NCBI GenBank assembly: GCA_937927755.1
Contig: CALBDB010000059.1
Span: 1-62,675 of the forward strand
Source of the DNA: an uncultured Lysobacterales bacterium
GTDB taxonomy: Bacteria; Pseudomonadota; Gammaproteobacteria; Xanthomonadales; SZUA-36
Length of the DNA stretch: 62,675 nucleotides
Reading direction: 5' to 3'
Made by a program: the position numbers and the translations under genes. The notes under the pieces were generated by a model that was not told where the DNA came from, made no database searches, and was given only the letters and a program-made list of their open reading frames with translations. Positions 48,688-55,263 of this stretch are shown piece after piece; within the stretch, counting starts at the first letter, position 1; the number at the start of each line of letters is the position of its first letter.

Positions 48688-48868
48688 ATGAGAAAGGGTT
48701 TTCATAATCCTGGTTCGATTTCCAACTGCTGGGGGGACCATCTGGTAGGTTGTTGTCTTCGAATGATTTCGCCACCCGCTGTACGCCGGGCGGTGTATTA
48801 GCCGCCACATGCTTTTGTACAGTACTAATAAGGCAAGCGCTCATCCATTTATGCGTTTGCCTTTTTTT
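48688..48868 (+). ncRNA. Candidate structured RNA with own promoter and terminator
   Basis: A GATAAT -10 box ends at about 48689, with TTGGAG 19 bp before it. The RNA could fold as follows. Hairpin 1 is at 48688-48705 (ATGAGAA/TTTTCAT, loop AGGG). A nested arm has TTCGA (48714-48718) with TCGAA (48759-48763), CAAC (48723-48726) with GTTG (48749-48752), and ACC with GGT inside. Hairpin 3 is CTGTAC (48779-48784) with GTACAG (48817-48822), enclosing GGCGG/CCGCC. The terminator follows. I do not recognise it as 6S, tmRNA, SRP RNA or a known riboswitch. It could instead be the 3' UTR of the M28 gene. Confidence 0.5.
48832..48868 (+). terminator. Rho-independent terminator
   Basis: GGCAAGCGC (48832-48840) pairs with GCGTTTGCC (48853-48861) with one G-U, and seven T follow. 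It ends the RNA candidate and any read-through from the M28 gene. Confidence 0.85.
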
Positions 48869-48946
48869 ATGCAGGACAGTTTCAACCCTCTCCCTTACAA
48901 TCTGCGATTGGATAAAATTCCGGTCCGTTAACTTAGAAAAACGAAT

Positions 48947-49342
48947 ATGTATAAGCTCAAATTGCGCCGTTGCCTGGTTTTCACACCGCTTCTGATGTTG
49001 TTATCCACCTCCATTGCTGCAAATGAAATACATCAGCTTGACTGGACCGGGGCCAGGGAAGAGTGGGGGCGATTGCTGTTCTGCCAGCATATTTACAAAC
49101 TGCCCGAGGTCAGTCCTCGTTTGTACAGCTTTGATATTGAGCATTGTGACAAAGCCGGACAGTTAATGGCTGTGGCCGTAAGCAAATATTCGAAACAGGA
49201 ACAAGTGGACCTTAAAAACCAGGCTCAGCAGCATGCAGCCCTGTTATTCAGAAACACATCAGAGCCCTATCACTCGGTCGTTGCCTGCCGTGCTTTTTGT
49301 CAGGAGTTAGCCGAAAAACAGGACACGCGTAATGACCGATAA
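48947..49342 (+). CDS. Small secreted four-cysteine protein of unknown function
   Basis: The product is 131 residues. Signal peptide: MYKLKLRRCLVFTPLLMLL...SIAA, cleavage near residue 24. The mature part has four Cys (LLFCQHIY, IEHCDKAGQ, VVACRAFCQEL), which suggests two disulfides, and WTGAREEWGRL near the start. I do not recognise the family. It overlaps the start of the glycosyltransferase gene by 11 bp, so the two are translationally coupled and may share a job. No strong ribosome site precedes its ATG. Confidence 0.68.
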   Translation: MYKLKLRRCLVFTPLLMLLSTSIAANEIHQLDWTGAREEWGRLLFCQHIYKLPEVSPRLYSFDIEHCDKAGQLMAVAVSKYSKQEQVDLKNQAQQHAALLFRNTSEPYHSVVACRAFCQELAEKQDTRNDR

Positions 49343-51203
49343 AACAGATTTTTCACTGGAACTGGACGTTAACCCTTCAAGCGGGTTTAAGCCGTTGCCG
49401 GACTGGGTTGCGTTTGATGTTTGCAAGGCCTACCCACTTCCCGGCGGCGAACTATTACTGCATAACCCGCACAATAAAAAACGCGCCTTGGTTAAGCCCG
49501 AGGTTTATGCGTCTCTTTTACGCTGCGACCAATTCAAGACGCTCGATCAGCATGTTGCCAAAATCATAGAACTCAACCCGGGGATGCAGGGGCAGCAAGC
49601 CGATATCCGCAAGGTTTTCGAGACCATGCTCGAAAGCGGCATGATGGTGTCCGCGAAAGAGATAAGTAACAAATTTAAAAGCAAAAACAGCATACCGGTG
49701 CGGAATGATGCTGCTTCACCCGTTGTCGCCATCGTTACATGGGAAAGGCCGGAAGCACTCGAAAGGCTGCTTACTTCCATCGCCACCAATTGCGAGACAA
49801 GAAAAATCCAGCGCCTGTACGTTGTGGATGATTCGCGTAAACCTGAAAATATAAATAAAAACAAAAAACTGGTCGAAATTTTTTCTTCCAGGGTTGACGC
49901 GTCACTATTCTATTTCGGCCAGGATGAGCAAAAAGCCCTTTTGGATGGCCTGGCAGACCGACTGCCGGAATATCAAAATGCCATAAGGTTTTTAGCTGAC
50001 CAGTCCAGGTGGCGTAATCACTGGACCAGTGGCCTGGCTCGAAATTTCGCCTTGCTGCTTTCCTGTGGGCGCCGCCTGGTGGTAATGGATGACGACACCC
50101 TTTGCGATGTCTATAACCCGCGACGACCCAAACCGGATATTTCCTTTTCAGACGAACCCCGCGAAGCAGATTTTTTCTCCCGTGAACAGGATTGGGAGCC
50201 AAGACACCAGTCCATCAACCCTGACCCCGTGACTCGCCATATGCAATGCCTGGGTTTGTCTTTTTCGGAAGCGCTGGAAGTATTGGGTCAAAACCATCTA
50301 AAACCATCTGGCTTTGCAAATGCAACCACTCGAATAAGTAACGATCTTCATTCGGATTCGCCCATACTGGTGACTGAATGCGGCTCCCTGGGTTGTCCGG
50401 GAACAGGTCGAAATACCTGGTTGCCTGAAATGGCCCCTGAATCTTTAAAAAGAATGCTGGCATCAAAACCTGCCACAAAGAATGCCCTAAGTAGTCGCCT
50501 GGTATGGAGCGGTCGCAATAACCCCCACTTTGCACCGCGGCCTAACATGTCCGCAATAACCGGATTTGACAACCGGAAATTGTTACCTCCCTACTTTCCC
50601 ATTATGCGTGGCGAAGATCGTTTGTTTGGTTACATGCTGGACTTTATTTACCCGGATGCTGTTTCACTCGATTATCCTTGGGCAGTGCCACATTTACCAA
50701 TTCCCAAGAGAGAATGGCAGAAAAAGGATCTTGATTTTTCACCGAACCATTCCTTTCCAAGGTTCTTTTTTGAGAAGGTCATGGATCAAAAACCTCTTTG
50801 CCTTGCAACATCACCAACTGAGCGCTTGAAAGCCCTGTCTGCCTGGTTTGACGGTATGGCTGCTGCATCAGCAGAATCATTGGAAAAAATGTACAGGGAT
50901 ACCCGGCTGCATACTATTTCACTTCAGCTCAAGGACTTGAGCCTTTTGTTGGAAAAAGGGGAGTCTGCTCCGGCCGATTGGAAAGCGTATTTGAAAGATG
51001 GTATTGAGCAGTTAACGGCCGCCATGGCCCGGGCCAGCGATGAAAACTTTCCAACAAAGGGGCTGCCACAAACAATGGAAGGCAGTGAACTCATCGCTTT
51101 CTGGAAAGAGGTTTGGGCGGAATATGCAACTGCCCTTAATGCGTGGCCGAAAATCCGGCAAGCTGCAGCCGAAATTGTCGATGGAGCCGGCGATACGCCC
51201 TGA
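49332..51203 (+). CDS. GT-A-type glycosyltransferase with a possible PqqD/RRE-like N-terminal domain
   Basis: The product is 623 residues with no signal peptide or membrane helix. Residues about 20-105 resemble the small winged-helix PqqD/RiPP-recognition fold: YPLPGGELLLHNPHNKKRAL, then VYASLLRCDQFKTLDQHVAK, then ADIRKVFETMLESGMM. Residues from about 128 are a family-2 style glycosyltransferase: VVAIVTWERPEALERLLTSI, RLYVVDDS, GLARNFALLLSCGRRLVV and the metal-binding VMDDDTLCD (DDD at 253-255). The C-terminal 150 residues are helical. The sugar and acceptor are unknown. It follows the small secreted Cys protein with an 11-bp overlap. GT assignment is fairly firm; the N-terminal domain call is a hypothesis from pattern only. 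Confidence 0.7.
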   Translation: MTDKTDFSLELDVNPSSGFKPLPDWVAFDVCKAYPLPGGELLLHNPHNKKRALVKPEVYASLLRCDQFKTLDQHVAKIIELNPGMQGQQADIRKVFETMLESGMMVSAKEISNKFKSKNSIPVRNDAASPVVAIVTWERPEALERLLTSIATNCETRKIQRLYVVDDSRKPENINKNKKLVEIFSSRVDASLFYFGQDEQKALLDGLADRLPEYQNAIRFLADQSRWRNHWTSGLARNFALLLSCGRRLVVMDDDTLCDVYNPRRPKPDISFSDEPREADFFSREQDWEPRHQSINPDPVTRHMQCLGLSFSEALEVLGQNHLKPSGFANATTRISNDLHSDSPILVTECGSLGCPGTGRNTWLPEMAPESLKRMLASKPATKNALSSRLVWSGRNNPHFAPRPNMSAITGFDNRKLLPPYFPIMRGEDRLFGYMLDFIYPDAVSLDYPWAVPHLPIPKREWQKKDLDFSPNHSFPRFFFEKVMDQKPLCLATSPTERLKALSAWFDGMAAASAESLEKMYRDTRLHTISLQLKDLSLLLEKGESAPADWKAYLKDGIEQLTAAMARASDENFPTKGLPQTMEGSELIAFWKEVWAEYATALNAWPKIRQAAAEIVDGAGDTP

Positions 51204-51211
51204 TGGCCAGG

Positions 51212-52204
51212 TCAGCGGCGGGATTGGCGTAACTCACTGGGGGCTGCACCTGTCCAGTTTTTGAATGCACGTGAAAATGAACTGGGCTCGGAAAAGCCCA
51301 GTAACAGAGAAATTTCTGTCAGGGTCAGGCTGTTGTCCATGATGTACTGTTCAGCCAGTTCACGCCGCATTTCAACCAGAATCGTCCTGAAATTATTGTC
51401 AACGTCTGCCAGCTTGCGGTGCATGGTGCGTACTGACATATGCAGTGCATTCGCCGCTGTTTCATCACTGGTGTCACCGGTCGGCAACAGGTCAATTAAA
51501 ACCGCCTTCAGCCTCGCCACGATATCTTCACGGTGCATACGCGCCAGGCGCTTGGTAATCACCTGGTCATGCAGCAAGGTCATTTCCGGGCTCCCGCCGG
51601 GGAGTGTTTCGTCGACAAGTGATAAGGGGATCAGTAATTGGTTGTCAGCCTGGTCAAAGTTCAGCTGACAGGCAAAGTATTCAAAATAGGGTTTGATATC
51701 TTTCGGCTCAACGTGCCTGAAACTAACCGCCTGTAACCGGAACTTCTCACCGCTGATCAAGCGGCACATCCTGGTAATCAGTGCCAGTGCCCCGTCATCT
51801 CTGGCAAAGATATTTGCACTGTCCTGATTCAACCTGAAAGTAACAACCAAACATACATCTCTCTCCTCAAGGACGACAGAGGCCTTGTCGTTAACGACAC
51901 GAATGAATCTTTCCGCGCGCTGAAGGGCTTTTCTCAGAGTCAGACTGGCGTCCCAGGCATAACCCAGGGCACCCAATTGCGAAGGAAGATAAACCGAAGC
52001 CGAGCGAAGCCCGAAGGCCTCGTCGCCGGACAACTCCGCTGCCTTGGCCCGAAGCCGGTCAATCTTCTGATACGGCAAGCGTATACACGGGTCAATCGGC
52101 GGTTGGACGTTTATGTCCTCCGCTGCAAAAAGAGGGGCCGGATCAATACCGTAGGATTCAATGGTTTTCCACAGATTAACCACGCTGGGTGCAAAAACCG
52201 ACAT
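51212..52204 (-). CDS. AraC-family transcriptional regulator
   Basis: The product is 330 residues. The N-terminal 200 residues match the 'arabinose-binding AraC N-terminal' (OruR/ArgR-like) sensor type (LWKTIESYGIDPAPLFAAEDI, YQKIDRLRAKAAELSGDEAFGL). The C-terminal DNA-binding domain has both helix-turn-helices: ANALHMSVRTMHRKLADVDN and LTLTEISLLLGFSEPSSFSR, then AFKNWTGAAPSELRQS. The ligand is unknown. It is divergent from a two-gene unit of tiny genes, with GGTCAA repeats 21 bp apart in between. It is convergent with the glycosyltransferase gene (8 bp). Confidence 0.9.
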   Translation of the reverse strand: MSVFAPSVVNLWKTIESYGIDPAPLFAAEDINVQPPIDPCIRLPYQKIDRLRAKAAELSGDEAFGLRSASVYLPSQLGALGYAWDASLTLRKALQRAERFIRVVNDKASVVLEERDVCLVVTFRLNQDSANIFARDDGALALITRMCRLISGEKFRLQAVSFRHVEPKDIKPYFEYFACQLNFDQADNQLLIPLSLVDETLPGGSPEMTLLHDQVITKRLARMHREDIVARLKAVLIDLLPTGDTSDETAANALHMSVRTMHRKLADVDNNFRTILVEMRRELAEQYIMDNSLTLTEISLLLGFSEPSSFSRAFKNWTGAAPSELRQSRR

Positions 52205-52264
52205 CTCGTGAACTACCTTTGTTGCTGGCTGTACCGCATCTCGTAATTCTCTTCCACTGTTCTG

Positions 52265-52295
52265 TTTCGGTCAACTGAATGTCCGCTTTGGTCAA
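52265..52295. promoter_or_regulatory. Direct GGTCAA repeats with 21-bp period, candidate AraC operator
   Basis: TTTCGGTCAA (52265-52274) and CTTTGGTCAA (52286-52295) share GGTCAA at an exact 21-bp spacing, two helical turns, as AraC-type operators do. They lie between the regulator start (52204) and the first small gene (52323), 28 bp before its ATG. Confidence 0.5.
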
Positions 52296-52322
52296 GCGGG
52301 CCAGGCCTGTCTTGCCTAAAGT

Positions 52323-52538
52323 ATGCCCATCGAAAACGCAGCCGATGGAATAGCAGCAATGCAGGCAGAGGAAAAAATGTTGCAGGCGGAAATTGAATTC
52401 TGGCGCTACATGATTGAGAGCCGAAGAGGGACAGTTTCTGAGCAGGCAACCGAACGTATGCTGAATGCATGCGAGTTGGCTCAACGAAAGTTAATGATGA
52501 TGGACAGCAAGTCGCCACCCGTCCGAACCAGGCAATAA
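52323..52538 (+). CDS. Small helical protein, first gene of an AraC-divergent unit
   Basis: The product is 71 residues, mostly a charged amphipathic helix (MQAEEKMLQAEIEFWRYMIE, ERMLNACELAQRKLMMM) with a basic tail. There is no signal peptide. The start has no clear ribosome site; ATG at 52359 is an alternative. I do not recognise it. Its position next to an AraC operator and 14 bp before a membrane peptide gene with an excellent ribosome site supports its being real. Confidence 0.55.
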   Translation: MPIENAADGIAAMQAEEKMLQAEIEFWRYMIESRRGTVSEQATERMLNACELAQRKLMMMDSKSPPVRTRQ

Positions 52539-52552
52539 ACAGGAGATCGAAG

Positions 52553-52645
52553 ATGGAGCACAAAATCATGAAAAACATCATGCGGATCGTGGTTGCCGGC
52601 TCAATCATTGCGATTACCGTCAATGTCCTGGTGATTTTTGGATAA
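52553..52645 (+). CDS. 30-residue single-helix membrane peptide
   Basis: The ATG at 52553 is preceded by AGGAGATCGAAG, among the best ribosome sites in the window. The peptide opens with a basic stretch (MEHKIMKNIMR), then one membrane helix (IVVAGSIIAITVNVLVIFG), then TAA at 52643. Its size and layout are those of small bacterial membrane peptides that tune larger complexes or transporters. It is 14 bp after the 71-residue gene and just before the tandem hairpin RNAs. Function is unknown. Confidence 0.6.
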   Translation: MEHKIMKNIMRIVVAGSIIAITVNVLVIFG

Positions 52646-52721
52646 GTCTTTTACAGGTAAGTGTGGGCGTCAGTAATTTGGTTTTGGGGTTATCGGTAGC
52701 AAGCGCCCGCTACCGGGTTTA

Positions 52722-52790
52722 TGCCCCGGCTTCGTCTAACCCTGGTGGATTCCCCCCCCCTTTCGCCAGTTTTGAAGCCGGGGTATTTTT
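52722..52790 (+). ncRNA. Hairpin RNA module 1 with C9 apical loop
   Basis: A 12-bp stem, TGCCCCGGCTTC (52722-52733) with GAAGCCGGGGTA (52774-52785), encloses TAACCCTGGTG. An inner 6-bp stem, CTGGTG (52742-52747) with CGCCAG (52764-52769), has the apical loop GATTCCCCCCCCCTTT. TTTTT follows the outer stem, so it can also terminate transcription of the small-gene unit. It is homologous to module 2. Confidence 0.55.
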
Positions 52791-52841
52791 AAATTTTGTG
52801 GTGTAGTTTTTGAGTGTAGTTTTATGTTGCGTTGTTTAAGT

Positions 52842-52907
52842 CCCCGGTTCCAGTAACCCTGGTGTTTCGTCCTCCTTCACCAAATTCCGGAATCGGGGCA
52901 TTTTTTT
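52842..52907 (+). ncRNA. Hairpin RNA module 2 with anti-SD-like apical loop
   Basis: A 10-bp stem, CCCCGGTTCC (52842-52851) with GGAATCGGGG (52889-52898), is followed by seven T. Inside are TAACCCTGGTG, as in module 1, and the inner stem TGGTG (52860-52864) with CACCA (52878-52882). The apical loop TTTCGTCCTCCTT contains CCTCCTT, the anti-Shine-Dalgarno sequence of 16S rRNA. Stem bases differ from module 1 in a paired way (CTTC/GAAG against TTCC/GGAA). It also serves as a terminator. Confidence 0.55.
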
Positions 52908-52911
52908 GCCC

Positions 52912-52941
52912 AAAAAAAAGGCCCCGGTTTTACCCGGAGCC
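52912..52941 (-). terminator. Rho-independent terminator of the asnB-thrABC operon
   Basis: On the minus strand GGCTCCGG pairs with CCGGGGCC (one U-G) around GTAAAA, followed by eight T. It lies 65 bp past the thrC stop and 5 bp from the end of RNA module 2 on the other strand. Confidence 0.88.
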
Positions 52942-53005
52942 TACGCCTCGATAAAAACACCCCTTGAACTTAAGAACAACCGGCAAGGGAAAAAGTTGGT
53001 AAAAC

Positions 53006-54280
53006 TCAGGCTTCCAGTAAAAATGCCCTCAAAACAGCAAAATCTGCCGGCATATAGGTGCTCAAAACCTTTTTCTGAGCAACCTGCTCCAGTTCCACTG
53101 GCAACACCACGTGGCGTTTCAGCGTGTCTTCAATGGTCTCCTTGAATTTTGCCGGGTGTGCGGTACACAGAAATACGCCCGTTTCGCCTTCTTCCAGGTT
53201 GCCGGCAAGCGCTCTCCAGGCCAGCGCACTGTGCGGATCCGCCAGGTAGCCGATAGCATCGAGCGCCCTGACTGCATCCCTGGTCTCCTCATCGTCAATG
53301 GCAAAAGACGTAAGCAGTTGCTGTAAGGGCAAACCATGCCGCTGCCCCATTTCCAACACACGGGGAAAATTGTTTGGCAGTGAAATGTCCATGGCGTTGG
53401 TAAGTGTTGTCACCGTCGGCCGCGGGTCCCAGTGCCCGGACTTAAAAAACCTTGGTACCGTGTCGTTGCTATTGGTCGCTGCGATCATGCGCTTGACGGG
53501 CAAGCCCAGCGCATGGGCCAGCAAGCCGGCGGTGACATTACCAAAATTTCCGCTGGGTACACTGAATACCGGCATGGTACCTTCCGGCAATTGCGCGACA
53601 GCCTCAAAATAGTAACAAACCTGGGCCAGTAATCGCGCAACGTTGATCGAATTAGCGGAATTGAGTCCAAGCGCCTCCACTAAATAATGGTCGTCAAAGG
53701 ACTGTTTGACCAACTTCTGGCAGGCATCAAAATCATCTTCGATTGCAACCGTCCTGATATTGCCGCCAAGCGTGCAAAACAGCTTTTCCTGTAGTGGTGT
53801 CACCTTCCCTTTTGGGTAAAGGACCACTACGTCGATACCCGGTTGCCCGTAGAATGCCAGCGCCACGGCAGCCCCTGTATCACCGGATGTCGCAGTCAAT
53901 ATGGTGGTCTTGTGACCGGCGTTGAAATCCGCCAGGCACTGCGCCATGAAACGTGCACCAAAATCCTTGAATGCGAGCGATGGACCATGAAACAGCTCCA
54001 GCGCATTAACACCTTCGGACACTGGTTCCAGCATGAGTGGAAAGTTAAACGCTTTTTCAACGCAAGCCTGCAAAACATCCGGCTCCATCGCTTCACCTAC
54101 CAGGTGTTGCAATATCGCCGGGCTGCGGCTAACAAAATCCATCTCGAGCAGTGCCTGGATATTGTTTAGCGGTGCCAGTCGCTCCGGGAAAAACAGACCC
54201 TGGCCTTTTCCAAGGCCGGTGACCACCGCTTGCGGAAACGTAACCTTCTGTTCCGGATGGCTTATGTTAATAAAATTCAT
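53006..54280 (-). CDS. thrC: Threonine synthase
   Basis: The product is 424 residues, close to E. coli ThrC (428). It converts O-phosphohomoserine to threonine with PLP. The Schiff-base Lys is in SLAFKDFGARFMAQ (near residue 110). The PLP phosphate loop is in SVPSGNFGNVTAGLLAH. TATSGDTGAAVALAFYG and DDFDACQKLVKQSFDD follow the family pattern. It is the last gene of the asnB-thrA-thrB-thrC operon, 18 bp after thrB. Confidence 0.96.
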   Translation of the reverse strand: MNFINISHPEQKVTFPQAVVTGLGKGQGLFFPERLAPLNNIQALLEMDFVSRSPAILQHLVGEAMEPDVLQACVEKAFNFPLMLEPVSEGVNALELFHGPSLAFKDFGARFMAQCLADFNAGHKTTILTATSGDTGAAVALAFYGQPGIDVVVLYPKGKVTPLQEKLFCTLGGNIRTVAIEDDFDACQKLVKQSFDDHYLVEALGLNSANSINVARLLAQVCYYFEAVAQLPEGTMPVFSVPSGNFGNVTAGLLAHALGLPVKRMIAATNSNDTVPRFFKSGHWDPRPTVTTLTNAMDISLPNNFPRVLEMGQRHGLPLQQLLTSFAIDDEETRDAVRALDAIGYLADPHSALAWRALAGNLEEGETGVFLCTAHPAKFKETIEDTLKRHVVLPVELEQVAQKKVLSTYMPADFAVLRAFLLEA

Positions 54281-54298
54281 GGGTATGTTGTTCTTGGG

Positions 54299-55255
54299 TC
54301 AAATTTTCCTGGCGCCGGCGAGGTCCACCCTGCAAATATGTACAAAGCCATGATCAGTTTGCAGGTAATTCTGCTGAAGCCATTGTGCAGTAGCGGTTGC
54401 CACCCGGCTGTCGTCAGCAATACAAAAAATCGTTGGTCCCGAACCGGAAATACCCGTTGCCAACGCACCCAGTTTTGCCAGTTCGACCCGGGCTTCCTTG
54501 AACCCCGGCAGCAGCGATTTCCGATAGGGCTCTGCCAGAAAATCAACCAGGCAGCCTGCTGCCGCTGCCGCATCACCCTGGTGCAGCTGGTGTACGAACA
54601 GGGCAAACTGCGCACCGTGGGCGACCACCGTTTTACGCTCATATTTGGATGGCAGCGCCTCTCGTGCCGCTCGCGTATCCAACCGGGACCCAGGCCACGC
54701 GACCACGGACCGCCAATGACCGGGCCAGGGCATACCATATTGCCTGGCGCGACCCGGCAAGCATAAACGCAAGCCCCCCAGCAAGCTGGGGGCAATATTA
54801 TCCAGGTGTACTTCACCACTGATGCTGCCTTCCATCTCCGCCATCAATCGTAACAATGCAGGGCGGTCCAGGGGGCGGTTGAAGTACAGATTTAACGCAA
54901 CCAGCGTGGCCACGATGGAGCTGGCGCTTGAGCCCAGGCCGCTACCCACCGGCAGCCGTTTATCCAGGGTGATATTGAGCGGATGTATTTCGGCACCCCT
55001 GGCGCGGGCAGCTTGTTCAAACCGCCTGCATGAAGCGATTACGATATTCTGCTCCTGGTCCTGTGGCAGGGCATGCGCAAACGGTCCATCTATACACAGC
55101 ATCCAGTCATTCGGCTTGCCGGGTATTATGCTGACACAGTCGCCCAACAAACTTCTGTCGATCGGGGCAAGGGCCAGGCCCAGGGCATCAAAGCCTACCG
55201 ACAGGTTGCCGGAAGAGGCCGGTGCGTAAACCGTCAAGGTGTTATCGTTCATCAT
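54299..55255 (-). CDS. thrB: Homoserine kinase (GHMP family)
   Basis: The product is 318 residues (E. coli 310). It phosphorylates homoserine with ATP. The GHMP ATP loop is LPVGSGLGSSASSIVATLVA (near residue 88-107). The N-terminal VYAPASSGNLSVGFDALGLAL and C-terminal ALATGISGSGPTIFCIADD are as in ThrB. Two ATGs in a row are possible starts; GAGAAG precedes them. It begins 8 bp after thrA. Confidence 0.95.
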   Translation of the reverse strand: MMNDNTLTVYAPASSGNLSVGFDALGLALAPIDRSLLGDCVSIIPGKPNDWMLCIDGPFAHALPQDQEQNIVIASCRRFEQAARARGAEIHPLNITLDKRLPVGSGLGSSASSIVATLVALNLYFNRPLDRPALLRLMAEMEGSISGEVHLDNIAPSLLGGLRLCLPGRARQYGMPWPGHWRSVVAWPGSRLDTRAAREALPSKYERKTVVAHGAQFALFVHQLHQGDAAAAAGCLVDFLAEPYRKSLLPGFKEARVELAKLGALATGISGSGPTIFCIADDSRVATATAQWLQQNYLQTDHGFVHICRVDLAGARKI

Positions 55256-55263
55256 CTTCTCAC

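Larger units (their letters stand above)
52646..53005. other. 360-bp gap rich in hairpins, no protein gene
   Basis: It contains a first hairpin at 52694-52715 (CGGTAGC/GCTACCG, loop AAGCGCCC), two homologous long hairpins listed separately, two copies of GTGTAGTTTT between them (52801 and 52815), and the thrC terminator on the minus strand. Confidence 0.7.

Noticed and set aside
48711-48740. TGGTTCGATTTCC resembling a tRNA T-arm with ACCA nearby
   Set aside because: The T-stem pairs only 3-4 bp, and no acceptor, D or anticodon arm fits.
48688-48801. 38-codon ORF starting at the 5' end of the RNA candidate
   Set aside because: The ATG is at the predicted first base and inside hairpin 1. Composition is poor, so a peptide is less likely than a non-coding RNA.
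48750-48995. 81-codon TTG-start Cys-rich frame as a RiPP precursor for the glycosyltransferase
   Set aside because: It runs through the terminator and into the start of the 131-aa gene in another frame; the Cys come from hairpin sequence.
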